Of a stretch of DNA of 64,000 nucleotides, positions 51,897 to 61,069 are shown piece by piece. How positions within the stretch are numbered: position 1 is the first letter of the stretch; each line of letters opens with the position of its first letter. A model generated the notes under the pieces. The model searched no databases, had not been told where the DNA came from, and was given only the letters and a program-made list of their open reading frames with translations. Origin of the DNA: CALCNS01 sp964425745. GTDB taxonomy: Bacteria > Bacillota > JAAYKD01. The translations under genes were made by a program, and so were the position numbers. The stretch lies in assembly GCA_964425745.1 (NCBI GenBank), contig CAYRNW010000003.1:1-64000 (forward strand). Reading direction: 5' to 3'.

Positions 51897-52544
51897 ATGC
51901 GAATCGTATTATTAGGACCTCCCGGGGCAGGGAAAGGAACACAAGCTGAAACCATTGTTAAAGCATACGGCATTCCGCATATTTCCACCGGAGATATGTT
52001 TCGAGCTGCGCTTAAAGAAGGTACTGAACTTGGCATGCAGGCGAAAGTGTATATGGATGCTGGCAAGCTAGTACCAGACTCTTTAACCATTGGGATTGTC
52101 AAAGAACGTTTCATGAAAGCAGATTGCGAAAATGGTTTTCTGCTCGATGGATTTCCCAGAACAATCGCACAAGCGGATGCTTTAGACCAAATGTTAGAAC
52201 AACTTTCGACACAATTGGATATCGTTTTAAACATTGATGTTCCTACTGATGATCTGATAACTCGTTTGACGGGTCGACTTATCTGTCGGCAGTGCCAAAC
52301 CCCTTATCATAAAGAATTCAATCCCCCAAAGCAAAACGGTGTGTGTGATCTTTGTGGAGGAGAGCTTTATCAAAGGGTAGACGACAGTGAAACCACTGTT
52401 ACAGCTCGGTTAGAGGTATACAACCGTCAGACTGCACCACTCATATCCTACTATGCAAATTCAAACAGACTGGTCACCGTTTCCGGTAAAGGTTCTGTCG
52501 AAGAGGTCAGTCAGCGAATCCTGACTGCATTGGTGAATTTGTAA
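51897..52544 (+). CDS. adk: Adenylate kinase
   Basis: A 215-residue long-form enzyme that interconverts ATP plus AMP and two ADP. The P-loop is GPPGAGKGT (7-15) and the AMP-binding DGFPRT is intact. The LID domain has four cysteines (CRQC and CDLC), so it should bind structural zinc. It shares one base with map. Confidence 0.98.
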   Translation: MRIVLLGPPGAGKGTQAETIVKAYGIPHISTGDMFRAALKEGTELGMQAKVYMDAGKLVPDSLTIGIVKERFMKADCENGFLLDGFPRTIAQADALDQMLEQLSTQLDIVLNIDVPTDDLITRLTGRLICRQCQTPYHKEFNPPKQNGVCDLCGGELYQRVDDSETTVTARLEVYNRQTAPLISYYANSNRLVTVSGKGSVEEVSQRILTALVNL

Positions 52545-53314
52545 TGATTATTCTGAAATCTACCCAAGAAATCAAAGCAATGCGGCAAGCTGGAATACTT
52601 CTGGCTCGAATATTGAGAACCTTGGAATCCGCTGTCAGGCCCGGCATTTCGACCAAAGAACTGGATCAAATGGCGGCGGATATGATTGCAGAGGCGGGCT
52701 GCAAAGCCAGTTTCCTGAACTACAACGGTTTTCCGGCTACCTTATGCATTTCGGTGAACGAGGAAGTCGTCCATGGAATTCCGAATCAACGTGTTTTACT
52801 CGAGGGAGACATTGTCAGCATCGATGGCGGTGTCATTTTCCAAGGGTATCATGCGGATTCTGCAATCACTGTGCCTGTTGGCAAAATCAGTGAAGCGAAT
52901 CAAAGATTACTACAAGTCACAAAGGAATGCCTCTATTTGGGTATCGCTCAAGCATTCGAGGGCAACCGTTTGAGTGATATCTCCCATGCAGTTCAAAACC
53001 ATGCTGAGCAAGCCGGTTATTCTGTTGTGCGTGATTTGGTCGGTCATGGCATCGGAAGAAAGTTGCATGAGGATCCTGAAATTCCAAATTTCGGCCCACC
53101 CCATCGCGGCCCTCGCCTGCAAAACGGTATGACGTTAGCTATTGAGCCAATGATTAACAGGGGGAAGTACCCCGTTGAAGTGTTGGAGAATCAATGGACC
53201 ATCGTAACCCAAGATCGACTGCCTTCGGCTCATTTTGAGCATACGATTGTGATAACGCCTAACGGCCCAGTTATCTTAAGCTCCGAAGATGTTGAAATTG
53301 ACAAATTGCTTTGA
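52544..53314 (+). CDS. map: Methionine aminopeptidase, type I
   Basis: A 256-residue metalloenzyme that removes the initiator methionine. The metal ligands are in IDGGV, HADSAI, the histidine of GHGIGRKLHEDPEI, EPMI and the final glutamate in HFEHT. Located in the spc-alpha junction after adk, the standard place. Confidence 0.97.
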   Translation: MIILKSTQEIKAMRQAGILLARILRTLESAVRPGISTKELDQMAADMIAEAGCKASFLNYNGFPATLCISVNEEVVHGIPNQRVLLEGDIVSIDGGVIFQGYHADSAITVPVGKISEANQRLLQVTKECLYLGIAQAFEGNRLSDISHAVQNHAEQAGYSVVRDLVGHGIGRKLHEDPEIPNFGPPHRGPRLQNGMTLAIEPMINRGKYPVEVLENQWTIVTQDRLPSAHFEHTIVITPNGPVILSSEDVEIDKLL

Positions 53315-53347
53315 AGAAGATTTTAGAGGAGGATTGAGCAATAAAAT

Positions 53348-53566
53348 ATGTCCAAAGAGGATGTTATTGAAGTTGAAGGCAAGGTCATAGAACCGTTGCC
53401 AAATGCAATGTTTAGAGTAGAACTGGACAATGGCCACGTAGTGTTGGCACATGTTTCAGGGAAGTTAAAACTCCATTTTATTCGGATACTCACAGGTGAT
53501 CGAGTAAAATTAGAGATTTCCCCATACGATCTCAGCCGAGGACGCATTACGTATCGGTTGAAGTAG
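53348..53566 (+). CDS. infA: Translation initiation factor IF-1
   Basis: A 72-residue OB-fold protein that blocks the A site during initiation. It begins SKEDVIEVEGKVIEPLPN. An in-frame TAA two codons upstream fixes the ATG at 53348; its AGAGGAGG (53325-53332) is unusually far, 15 bases away. Confidence 0.97.
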   Translation: MSKEDVIEVEGKVIEPLPNAMFRVELDNGHVVLAHVSGKLKLHFIRILTGDRVKLEISPYDLSRGRITYRLK

Positions 53567-53590
53567 CAAAAACCTAAGGAGGGTAAACCT

Positions 53591-53704
53591 ATGAAGGTTC
53601 GGCCGTCTGTAAAAAAGATGTGTGACAAGTGTAAGATCATTAAACGCCATGGTCGTGTGATGGTGATCTGCGAAAATCCCAAGCATAAACAAACGCAAGG
53701 ATAA
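53591..53704 (+). CDS. rpmJ: Ribosomal protein L36
   Basis: A 37-residue zinc protein, too short for most gene callers, starting MKVRPSVKKMCDKCK and ending KHKQTQG. Ligands are CDKC, a later Cys and a His (CENPKH). The ATG at 53591 follows AAGGAGGG. Confidence 0.97.
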   Translation: MKVRPSVKKMCDKCKIIKRHGRVMVICENPKHKQTQG

Positions 53705-53777
53705 TACAGGTAAACAAAGAACATTGAATTATTGTTCTAGTGTACTGTAAGCAAATCAGTGGAGGTGTACGACAAAT

Positions 53778-54146
53778 ATGGCACGTATTGCCGGTGTTGA
53801 CCTACCCAGAGAGAAACGTGTTGAAATTGGTTTAACATATATCTTTGGCATTGGTCTGTCAACATCCAGAACGATTCTGAATCAAACCGGAATCAATCCG
53901 GATATCCGTGTTCGCGATTTATCTGAAGCAGATGTCGCTAAACTACGGGAATACCTTGACCAAAATGTAAAAGTCGAGGGAGATTTGAAGCGGGAAGTTT
54001 CCGCAAATATTAAGCGCCTGGTAGACATTGGTTGCTATCGTGGCGTCCGACATCGCCGCGGCCTGCCGGTTAGAGGACAACGTACGAAAACCAATGCGAG
54101 AACCCGTAAGGGCCCCAAACGCACCTCATCCGGTAAAAGGAAATAA
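53778..54146 (+). CDS. rpsM: Ribosomal protein S13
   Basis: A 122-residue head protein with the H2TH-like core (YIFGIGLSTSRTIL) and a basic tail (RGQRTKTNARTRKGP). It begins ARIAGVDLPREKR. Start after GGAGGTG. Confidence 0.98.
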   Translation: MARIAGVDLPREKRVEIGLTYIFGIGLSTSRTILNQTGINPDIRVRDLSEADVAKLREYLDQNVKVEGDLKREVSANIKRLVDIGCYRGVRHRRGLPVRGQRTKTNARTRKGPKRTSSGKRK

Positions 54147-54179
54147 GCGGTAAAACCCTAAAGGAGGGATTAGCGAAAG

Positions 54180-54572
54180 ATGGCTAAGGCAAAAGCTGTT
54201 CGCACCAAACGTCGTGAACGAAAAAATATTGAATTTGGAATTGCCCATATTCAATCGACATTCAACAATACCATCGTAACGATTTCTGATCGTAATGGTA
54301 ACGCCATTTCCTGGGCTACGGCTGGTGGAATGGGTTTCAAAGGTTCTAAAAAAAGTACCCCCTTTGCTGCTCAACAAGCTGCTGAAAAAGCGGCTAAAGC
54401 TGCAATGGATCATGGTATGAAAGAAGTAGAAGTTTTGGTAAAAGGACCTGGATCCGGTAGAGAAGCTGCCATTCGACAGCTTCAGACTTCGGGTCTCAAC
54501 GTCTCTTTGATTAAAGATGTTACTTCTGTTCCCCACAATGGTTGCCGCCCACCAAAACGGCGCCGTGTATAA
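54180..54572 (+). CDS. rpsK: Ribosomal protein S11
   Basis: A 130-residue platform protein. The conserved NTIVTISDRNGNAISWATAG and the C-terminal DVTSVPHNGCRPPKRRRV are intact. Start after AAAGGAGGG. Confidence 0.98.
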   Translation: MAKAKAVRTKRRERKNIEFGIAHIQSTFNNTIVTISDRNGNAISWATAGGMGFKGSKKSTPFAAQQAAEKAAKAAMDHGMKEVEVLVKGPGSGREAAIRQLQTSGLNVSLIKDVTSVPHNGCRPPKRRRV

Positions 54573-54592
54573 TCTGAAGGAGGAAAAGTTAT

Positions 54593-55222
54593 ATGGCTAG
54601 ATATACCGGACCCGTCTGCAGATTATGCCGCCGAGAAGGAATCAAGCTCTTTTTAAAGAGTGAACGATGCTATACCAGCAAATGCGCTTTAGAGCGTCGC
54701 GCAACGATTCCTGGACAACATGGTCAAGGACGCCGTGGTAAAGTATCGGACTATGGTCTGCATTTACGGGAAAAACAAAAAACACGTCGTATTTACGGTG
54801 TGCTGGAAAACCAATTCCGTCGTTATTTTGCTGTTGCAAAGCGCAGAAAAGGTGTTTCTGGATCAATCTTATTACAAATGTTGGAAAGCCGCTTAGACAA
54901 TGTTGTCTTTCGTTTAGGCTTAGCCGGCAGTCGGGTGGAAGCTCGTCAGTTAGTTCGCCATGGTCATTTCAATGTCAATGGTAAACGTGTTGATATTCCT
55001 TCCTATCTTTTGAAAGCCAATGATGTTATTGAGGTTCGCAGTAAGAGCCGTTCCAGCGTCAAATTCGCTGCTCTGAATGAAACTTTAGGGACTAAAGCAT
55101 TGGTCTCCTGGTTACAATTGGATGTTGAAGCTATGCGCGGTACGGTATTACGTTTACCGACGCGAGAAGAGATTGATGTGCCGGTTGCCGAAAACCTTAT
55201 CATCGAGTATTATTCCCGTTAA
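54593..55222 (+). CDS. rpsD: Ribosomal protein S4, zinc type
   Basis: A 209-residue primary 16S-binding protein with an S4 domain (LESRLDNVVFRLGLAGSR). The N-terminus has CRLC plus two later cysteines (RCYTSKC), the zinc-binding variant. It lies 20 bases after rpsK, behind GGAGG. Confidence 0.98.
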   Translation: MARYTGPVCRLCRREGIKLFLKSERCYTSKCALERRATIPGQHGQGRRGKVSDYGLHLREKQKTRRIYGVLENQFRRYFAVAKRRKGVSGSILLQMLESRLDNVVFRLGLAGSRVEARQLVRHGHFNVNGKRVDIPSYLLKANDVIEVRSKSRSSVKFAALNETLGTKALVSWLQLDVEAMRGTVLRLPTREEIDVPVAENLIIEYYSR

Positions 55223-55252
55223 TGATTCGGGATCAAGTAGGAGGGTTGACCT

Positions 55253-56212
55253 ATGTTGGAGAAAATTGATCGCCCGAGAATTGAAGTTGTCTCTATATCG
55301 AATGATGACCGTTATGGAAAGTTTTGTGTGGAGCCTCTACAACGGGGCTATGGACATACTTTAGGCAACTCCCTTCGTCGGATCCTCCTTTCAAGTATCG
55401 ACGGAGCCGCTGTCACATCTGTTCGAATTCAAGGGGTAGAACATGAATTTACGACTATTCCGGGCGTTTTGGAAGATGTTACGGAGTTTGTCCTAAATTT
55501 AAAAGAACTTCGCCTGAAAATCTACAGCGATGAAACAAAAATTCTTCGTATTGAGAAGCAGGGTGAAGGGGTTGTTACAGCCCGTGATCTGATTCTAGAT
55601 GCCGATGTGGAAGTTCTTAATCCCGATTTAAAGTTGGCTACATTAGACACCGATGGCCGTTTTTATGCAGAAATCACTGCTGAGCGTGGCCGTGGGTATG
55701 TGCCTGCAGATCGGAACAAAAAGAACGATCCTACCATCGGTACGATCTGGGTCGATTCGATCTTCACACCGATTCGAAGAGTCAATTATTTTGTCGAGAA
55801 CGCTCGAGTTGGGCAAGTAACCGATTATGATAAATTGATTCTCGAAGTTTGGTCTGATGGCAGTGTAAAACCACAGGAAGCTGTGAGTAATGGGGCTCAA
55901 ATCATCTGCGATTTACTTGGACTGTTTGTGTCTCTTACCGAGACACATGCGGAAGAAGAAGAGATTATCACTCTGGAAACGGGTGAGACTCGTCAAAAAG
56001 AAGATAAACTGCGGATGACGATTGAAGATCTTGATTTATCGGTTCGTTCTTATAACTGCTTGAAAAGAGCAGGGATCAATAACGTATCGGAATTAGTTAT
56101 CAAAACTGAAGATGAAATGATGAAAGTTCGTAATTTGGGGAGAAAATCATTGGAGGAAGTCATTCTTAAACTTGAAGTCCTCGGATTATCCCTTAGAAAA
56201 CAGGAAGAATAA
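55253..56212 (+). CDS. rpoA: RNA polymerase alpha subunit
   Basis: A 319-residue dimerising subunit. The N-terminal domain has GYGHTLGNSLRRILLSSI; the C-terminal domain that binds UP elements and activators has EDLDLSVRSYNCLKRAGI. Start after AGGAGGG. Confidence 0.98.
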   Translation: MLEKIDRPRIEVVSISNDDRYGKFCVEPLQRGYGHTLGNSLRRILLSSIDGAAVTSVRIQGVEHEFTTIPGVLEDVTEFVLNLKELRLKIYSDETKILRIEKQGEGVVTARDLILDADVEVLNPDLKLATLDTDGRFYAEITAERGRGYVPADRNKKNDPTIGTIWVDSIFTPIRRVNYFVENARVGQVTDYDKLILEVWSDGSVKPQEAVSNGAQIICDLLGLFVSLTETHAEEEEIITLETGETRQKEDKLRMTIEDLDLSVRSYNCLKRAGINNVSELVIKTEDEMMKVRNLGRKSLEEVILKLEVLGLSLRKQEE

Positions 56213-56233
56213 AGTGACGAAGGAGGGAGAACG

Positions 56234-56602
56234 ATGGGCTATCGTAAATTAGGACGTAATACCGGACACCGGAAAGCCCTTCTCCGAAACCTAGTAACTT
56301 CTTTCTTAGAAGCAGAACAAATCGAAACCACGGAAACCCGTGCCAAAGAAGTGCGTTCTATTGCTGAGAAAATGATTACCTTAGGTAAAAGAGGAGATCT
56401 CCACGCTCGTCGTCAAGCGTCTGCGTACCTCACGAAAGAGAGTGTATCGAAGAAGGTTTTTGACGATGTAGCAAAGCGTTATGAAACGCGTCCGGGTGGT
56501 TATACCCGTATTTTGAAACTCGGTCCGCGTCGAGGCGATGCAGCTCCCATGGTATTATTACAACTTGTGGGACAAACCGCTGACGCGTCAAAGAAGGAAT
56601 AA
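56234..56602 (+). CDS. rplQ: Ribosomal protein L17
   Basis: A 122-residue protein near the tunnel exit. The N-terminal LGRNTGHRKALLRNLVTS and the family-typical ITLGKRGDLHARRQA are intact. It ends three bases before ecfA1. Confidence 0.98.
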   Translation: MGYRKLGRNTGHRKALLRNLVTSFLEAEQIETTETRAKEVRSIAEKMITLGKRGDLHARRQASAYLTKESVSKKVFDDVAKRYETRPGGYTRILKLGPRRGDAAPMVLLQLVGQTADASKKE

Positions 56603-56605
56603 GAA

Positions 56606-57451
56606 ATGACAAGCCCAACTCTGCTGATAGAAATAAAGACCTTGAGCCATACGTTTCAAGGTCCGGAACATCAGGAGATTAAGGCCCTTGCATCTGTTAA
56701 CTTGGCAATCCGTCAAGGCGAATTCGTTGTAATTTTGGGTGCTAATGGTTCCGGGAAATCCACCCTGGCGAAACATTTGAATGCTCTGTTGCTTCCAAGC
56801 GAAGGAACCGTAATGATCGATGGTCTTGATACTGTTGATGATCAAGCTCTATGGAGTATCCGACAACGGGTGGGTATGGTTTTCCAAAACCCTGATAACC
56901 AAATCGTAGCAACCATTGTAGAAGATGATGTTGCTTTTGGTCCGGAAAATTTAGGGCTTCCCCCCGCTGTCATACGAGAGCGGGTTGAGGAAGCCCTTGC
57001 CATAATTGGAATGTCGGAGTATCGACACCATGCACCGCATCTATTATCTGGTGGTCAAAAGCAACGTGTCGCGATTGCTGGGATTGTGGCTATGCGCCCC
57101 AAGGTAGTCGTTTTAGACGAAGCTACAGCGATGCTTGACCCCCAGGGAAGAAAAGAAGTGATGACTGCTATAGAGACACTGCGTTCAGAAGGAATGACGG
57201 TGATTTTGATAACACATCATATGAGCGAAGCAGTTATGGCGGACCGGATTATTCTTTTGGGAGCAGGTCGGGTCATAGCAGAAGGCACTCCGAAAGAAGT
57301 ATTTCAAGAACGTGAACAAATGCAGTCCTTAGGCTTAGATATTCCGCAAATTACTCAATTAGCGACGATGCTAAAGGAAGACGGATGGATAGAGCAGGAC
57401 GATATCCTGAGTGTGGAAGAGATGGTGAAACGCTTATGTCCATCAAATTAA
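56606..57451 (+). CDS. ecfA1: ECF transporter ATPase EcfA1
   Basis: A 281-residue ABC ATPase of the energy-coupling-factor module that powers vitamin and metal uptake through exchangeable S components. Walker A is GANGSGKST (45-53), signature LSGGQKQRV, Walker B VVLDEATAMLD, and a switch histidine follows in ILITHH. It overlaps ecfA2 by 16 bases. Confidence 0.96.
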   Translation: MTSPTLLIEIKTLSHTFQGPEHQEIKALASVNLAIRQGEFVVILGANGSGKSTLAKHLNALLLPSEGTVMIDGLDTVDDQALWSIRQRVGMVFQNPDNQIVATIVEDDVAFGPENLGLPPAVIRERVEEALAIIGMSEYRHHAPHLLSGGQKQRVAIAGIVAMRPKVVVLDEATAMLDPQGRKEVMTAIETLRSEGMTVILITHHMSEAVMADRIILLGAGRVIAEGTPKEVFQEREQMQSLGLDIPQITQLATMLKEDGWIEQDDILSVEEMVKRLCPSN

Positions 57452-58293
57452 AGGATGTCAACCTCACCTACAGCCCGGGAACTCCTTTTTCAGCAGATGC
57501 CTTAATCGATGTTAATTTGGAAATAGAACGAAACCAAATTGTAGCTGTCATTGGTCATACCGGATCGGGGAAATCAACCCTCGTTCAAGTCATGGCTGGG
57601 TTACAAAAACCTTCCAGCGGCGAAGTGCTGATGGATGATTTTGTGATGTACAAAAAAGACACCGATCGTAAAAAATTGCGACGTAAAGTGGGTATGGCAT
57701 TTCAATACCCGGAGCATCAGTTATTTGAAGAAACGGTGGAACGGGAGTTGAGTTTTGGATTAGTCAAACAAGGGCGATCTTCAGAAGAAATTCAAGAACA
57801 GATTCATAAAGCAATGCATTTTAGTAAACTAACAGATGACATGCTAATTCGCTCACCCTTCGAGCTTTCCGGAGGTCAGATGCGTAGATTAGCGATTGCT
57901 TCGGTGATTGCTATGGAGCCCGATTATTTGATCTTAGATGAGCCAACTGCCGGACTTGATCCTGCAGGCCGTGATGAAATCTTATCTGGTCTGCAAGCAT
58001 GGCAAAAAGAAACCCACAAAACCGTCATTCTTGTATCACACAGTATGGAGGATGTAGCTAAACTGGCAGATCAGATTCTTGTTCTAGCCAATGGAAGACT
58101 CCTTATGTCGGGTTCTACAGCTGAGGTTTTTAGCAGAAGCGCTGAATTACAGCAAGTAGGCTTAGATGTACCACAAATGACGGCTTTAATGCTGGCTTTG
58201 CGTGAAAAAGGATGGGATGTCCCTAAGTATGCGATGAACGTAGATGAAGCGTTTCTTGCGATTCGTAGCGTTCTTAGGAGGGCAAGGTCATGA
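57436..58293 (+). CDS. ecfA2: ECF transporter ATPase EcfA2
   Basis: A 285-residue second ATPase of the heterodimer. Walker A is GHTGSGKST, the signature is LSGGQMRR, and Walker B is LILDEPTAGLD. The ATG at 57436 gives the usual N-terminus MSIKLKDVNLTY; the longer frame is antiparallel to nothing conserved. It overlaps ecfT by four bases. Confidence 0.96.
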   Translation: MSIKLKDVNLTYSPGTPFSADALIDVNLEIERNQIVAVIGHTGSGKSTLVQVMAGLQKPSSGEVLMDDFVMYKKDTDRKKLRRKVGMAFQYPEHQLFEETVERELSFGLVKQGRSSEEIQEQIHKAMHFSKLTDDMLIRSPFELSGGQMRRLAIASVIAMEPDYLILDEPTAGLDPAGRDEILSGLQAWQKETHKTVILVSHSMEDVAKLADQILVLANGRLLMSGSTAEVFSRSAELQQVGLDVPQMTALMLALREKGWDVPKYAMNVDEAFLAIRSVLRRARS

Positions 58294-59123
58294 ATATGTT
58301 AAAAGGTGTGACCATTGGCCAACATTATCCAGCTGATTCCATGATTCATAAAATGGATGCACGCTTCAAAATCATCATGATTTTGCTCTATGTAGTAGCG
58401 CTATTTACTGCAGCCGGTCCAATTTCCTATATCATCATGATTCTATTTGCGATGTTCGTTATCGTTTCTGCAAAAATCCCATACCGTTTAATCCTTCGGG
58501 GATTACGACCTATTTTATGGATTGTTGGATTTACTTTGATCTTGCATACCTTTAGTACGCAAGAAGGGACTGTAATTTGGCAATGGTCGAGATTTTCAAT
58601 CTACAACGGAGGAATTCTAAGAGGGATTATGATGGGCCTGCGTTTGATTCTATTGATTAGTATCACATCCTTGCTGACTCTGACAACAACACCGATCGAT
58701 CTTACCGATGGACTGGAAGCGTTACTGAAACCTTTTAAAAAAATCGGCTTGCCAGCACATGAGTTAGCAATGATGATGACCATTGCCCTTCGTTTCGTTC
58801 CTACACTTATTGAGGAAGCGGATAAAATAATTAAAGCTCAGACTGCTCGAGGTGCTGATTTTGAAGAAGGTGGATTGATTGCTCGTGGAAAAAGCATGCT
58901 ACCCATATTAGTGCCACTTTTTATTAGTGCTTTTCGTCGAGCCGATGATTTAGCAATGGCAATGGAAGCTCGTTGTTATCGAGGCGGAGAACATCGTACC
59001 AAGATGAAAGAGTTAAAAAGTAGTATGCAGGATTATATGGGTCTTGCTATACTAACCCTATTGCTTATACTAATGGCTTTCTTTCGATTTGCGCAAATTG
59101 ATTCCTGGCAGGCGTTGCTATGA
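58290..59123 (+). CDS. ecfT: ECF transporter transmembrane subunit EcfT
   Basis: A 277-residue membrane protein with about five helices. The coupling helices carry the paired Ala-Arg-Gly type motifs (TARGADFEEG and ARCYRGGEH) that contact the ATPases. ATGA overlap on both sides links it to ecfA2 and truA. No substrate-specific S component is adjacent. Confidence 0.95.
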   Translation: MNMLKGVTIGQHYPADSMIHKMDARFKIIMILLYVVALFTAAGPISYIIMILFAMFVIVSAKIPYRLILRGLRPILWIVGFTLILHTFSTQEGTVIWQWSRFSIYNGGILRGIMMGLRLILLISITSLLTLTTTPIDLTDGLEALLKPFKKIGLPAHELAMMMTIALRFVPTLIEEADKIIKAQTARGADFEEGGLIARGKSMLPILVPLFISAFRRADDLAMAMEARCYRGGEHRTKMKELKSSMQDYMGLAILTLLLILMAFFRFAQIDSWQALL

Positions 59124-59896
59124 GAAACATCCGTATGCAGGTCCAATACATTGGTACTTCTTATTGTGGTTGGCAGAGACAAAAGAACAGCATCAGTGTT
59201 CAACAATTGTTAGAAGAGGCTCTCAAGCAAATCACCGGGGAAACCATTGTAATTCATGGTGCTGGCAGAACTGATGCGGGGGTGCATGCCTTGGATCAGC
59301 GAGCAGCCTTCCTAACAGCGTCTAAGATTCCTGTTGAGAAATTTGCCTATGCGATGAACAGTATGCTTCCCCCCGATATTCGTGTTCAATACACAGAAGA
59401 AAGCCCTTCAGGATGGCATCCGCGCTTTACGCCACACAAAAAAACCTATCGATACATGATAGAAACCGCGAGAGTTGTTTCTCCGTTCTGGCAACCCTAT
59501 GTTTGGCATTACTTCGGCGAGTTGGATTTTGAAAAGCTACGAGAAAGTGCGAAACTAATTCTCGGTGAACATAACTTTCAGGGCTTTTGTGCATCGGGTA
59601 GTAGTGTCAAGAATCATCAACGACACGTAACAAAATCTTCTTGGTTTCAAGAAGATACACGCTTAATCTATGAAATTGAAGGCAACGGTTTCTTGTATCA
59701 TATGGTCCGGCTCTTGGTTGGGGTTTTTATGGAGATTGCCTTGATGAGAAAAAGTCCGGAAGACCTTCAAATGATATTGCAAAAACCTTCACTTCTTCGT
59801 GCTGAATGGTTAGCCCCTGCACAAGGACTTTGTCTTTATAAGATAGTTTATGAAGATTCGTCAACAATACTTGACAATCTACCGAAAGTTGTCTAA
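59120..59896 (+). CDS. truA: tRNA pseudouridine synthase A
   Basis: A 258-residue enzyme that makes pseudouridine at positions 38-40 of the anticodon arm. The catalytic D52 is in GAGRTDAGVHA. It ends the ecf operon, and its 3' end carries the rplM promoter. Confidence 0.97.
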   Translation: MRNIRMQVQYIGTSYCGWQRQKNSISVQQLLEEALKQITGETIVIHGAGRTDAGVHALDQRAAFLTASKIPVEKFAYAMNSMLPPDIRVQYTEESPSGWHPRFTPHKKTYRYMIETARVVSPFWQPYVWHYFGELDFEKLRESAKLILGEHNFQGFCASGSSVKNHQRHVTKSSWFQEDTRLIYEIEGNGFLYHMVRLLVGVFMEIALMRKSPEDLQMILQKPSLLRAEWLAPAQGLCLYKIVYEDSSTILDNLPKVV

Positions 59897-59899
59897 AAT
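59871..59899 (+). promoter_or_regulatory. Promoter of rplM-rpsI
   Basis: TTGACA (59871-59876), a 17-base spacer and TAAAAT (59894-59899). The -35 box lies inside the truA coding end. Confidence 0.88.
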
Positions 59900-59910
59900 A
59901 CTACTGTTAT

Positions 59911-59951
59911 GTATTTCTAAAGCAGGTTACCCCGATACTTGCTCGAAATAC
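59911..59951 (+). promoter_or_regulatory. L13-type ribosomal leader
   Basis: GTATTTC (59911-59917) pairs with GAAATAC (59945-59951), enclosing AGCAGGT (59921-59927) paired with ACTTGCT (59937-59943). The fold and position match the L13 leaders of Bacillota, where L13 is thought to repress rplM-rpsI. Confidence 0.78.
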
Positions 59952-59992
59952 AAACTATGAAATGAAAAGATTGAATTACAGGAGGGAATACC

Positions 59993-60430
59993 TTGCGTAC
60001 GACCTATATGGCAAAGCCTTCTGATTTGGTCGAAAAATGGTGGGTTATTGACGCCAACGGATTAGTTCTAGGCCGCTTAGCTTCCGAAGTGGCTGCGATT
60101 CTTCGTGGTAAACATAAACCGACCTTTACTCCGCATGTCAATTGCGGCGACCATGTCATTATAATCAACGCTGATAAAATTGTCTTGACAGGCAATAAAC
60201 TTGATCAGAAATTCCATGAGCGCTATTCCGGATTTAATAGTGGTTTAAAAAGAGTTCCTTATCGTAAACTTATGGAAACCTTCCCGGAACGCGCGTTAGA
60301 GACTGCTGTTAAAGGCATGCTTCCTCATAATCGCCTTGGTAGGTTGATGATGAAGAAATGCAGAATTTATGCAAGCCCGGAACATCCTCATGCAGCACAA
60401 TGTCCTGAAGTTTGGGCAATCAAAAACTAA
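59993..60430 (+). CDS. rplM: Ribosomal protein L13
   Basis: A 145-residue early-assembly protein of the large subunit. The TTG at 59993 gives the B. subtilis-like N-terminus MRTTYMA and follows GGAGGG; an ATG at 60008 would remove it. GRLASEVAAILRGKHKP and GMLPHNRLG are conserved. Confidence 0.97.
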   Translation: MRTTYMAKPSDLVEKWWVIDANGLVLGRLASEVAAILRGKHKPTFTPHVNCGDHVIIINADKIVLTGNKLDQKFHERYSGFNSGLKRVPYRKLMETFPERALETAVKGMLPHNRLGRLMMKKCRIYASPEHPHAAQCPEVWAIKN

Positions 60431-60445
60431 CCGAAGGGAGAAACG

Positions 60446-60847
60446 ATGATGGTACAATTTCGCTTAAAAAACTATGGTACCGGCCGCCGCAAAAGTTCTG
60501 TGGCTCGGGTTCGTTTGATCCCGGGAACCGGTCGTGTAACAATCAACAATCGAGACATTGATGACTACTTTGGTCTTGCAACCTTGAAATTAATCGTTCG
60601 TCAGCCATTGGTTTTAACCAAAACCGAGGGAGACTATGATGTGATTTGTAAAGTGCATGGCGGAGGAAACTCCGGACAAGCCGGAGCAATTCGTCATGGT
60701 ATTTCCAGAGCTCTTTGCAATGCTGATCTTGAATATCGTCCTACCTTAAAGAAGGCCGGATTTATGACTCGAGATCAAAGAATGAAAGAACGTAAGAAAT
60801 ACGGTCTCAAAAAAGCAAGGAAAGCGCCACAATTCTCAAAACGCTAA
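60446..60847 (+). CDS. rpsI: Ribosomal protein S9
   Basis: A 133-residue head protein whose basic tail (KAPQFSKR) reaches the P-site tRNA. YGTGRRKSSVARVRL is conserved. The start may be the ATG at 60446 or the next codon at 60449, which is better spaced from AAGGGAG. Confidence 0.97.
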   Translation: MMVQFRLKNYGTGRRKSSVARVRLIPGTGRVTINNRDIDDYFGLATLKLIVRQPLVLTKTEGDYDVICKVHGGGNSGQAGAIRHGISRALCNADLEYRPTLKKAGFMTRDQRMKERKKYGLKKARKAPQFSKR

Positions 60848-60856
60848 TAAAAATCC

Positions 60857-60886
60857 AAAGACCTCCAGCTTGCTGGGGGTCTTTTT
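60857..60886 (+). terminator. Terminator of rplM-rpsI
   Basis: AAAGACCTCCAGC and GCTGGGGGTCTTT pair around TT and end in a T run. It closes the ribosomal gene block. Confidence 0.93.
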
Positions 60887-61069
60887 CTACCTATAATCTA
60901 CTAACCTGCACATAATTTGCCTATTTTGTTGCACATAAAAGTTTATAAATGGAAATTAAAGAAAAAAGAAGGACTTGTCCAATAATTGTCAAATAGCTGT
61001 CAAGAAAATATTCAGTACTCAATGTTTTTTTAGTTATCGAGGACTGAATAAAAAAAGGAGGTATGACTT

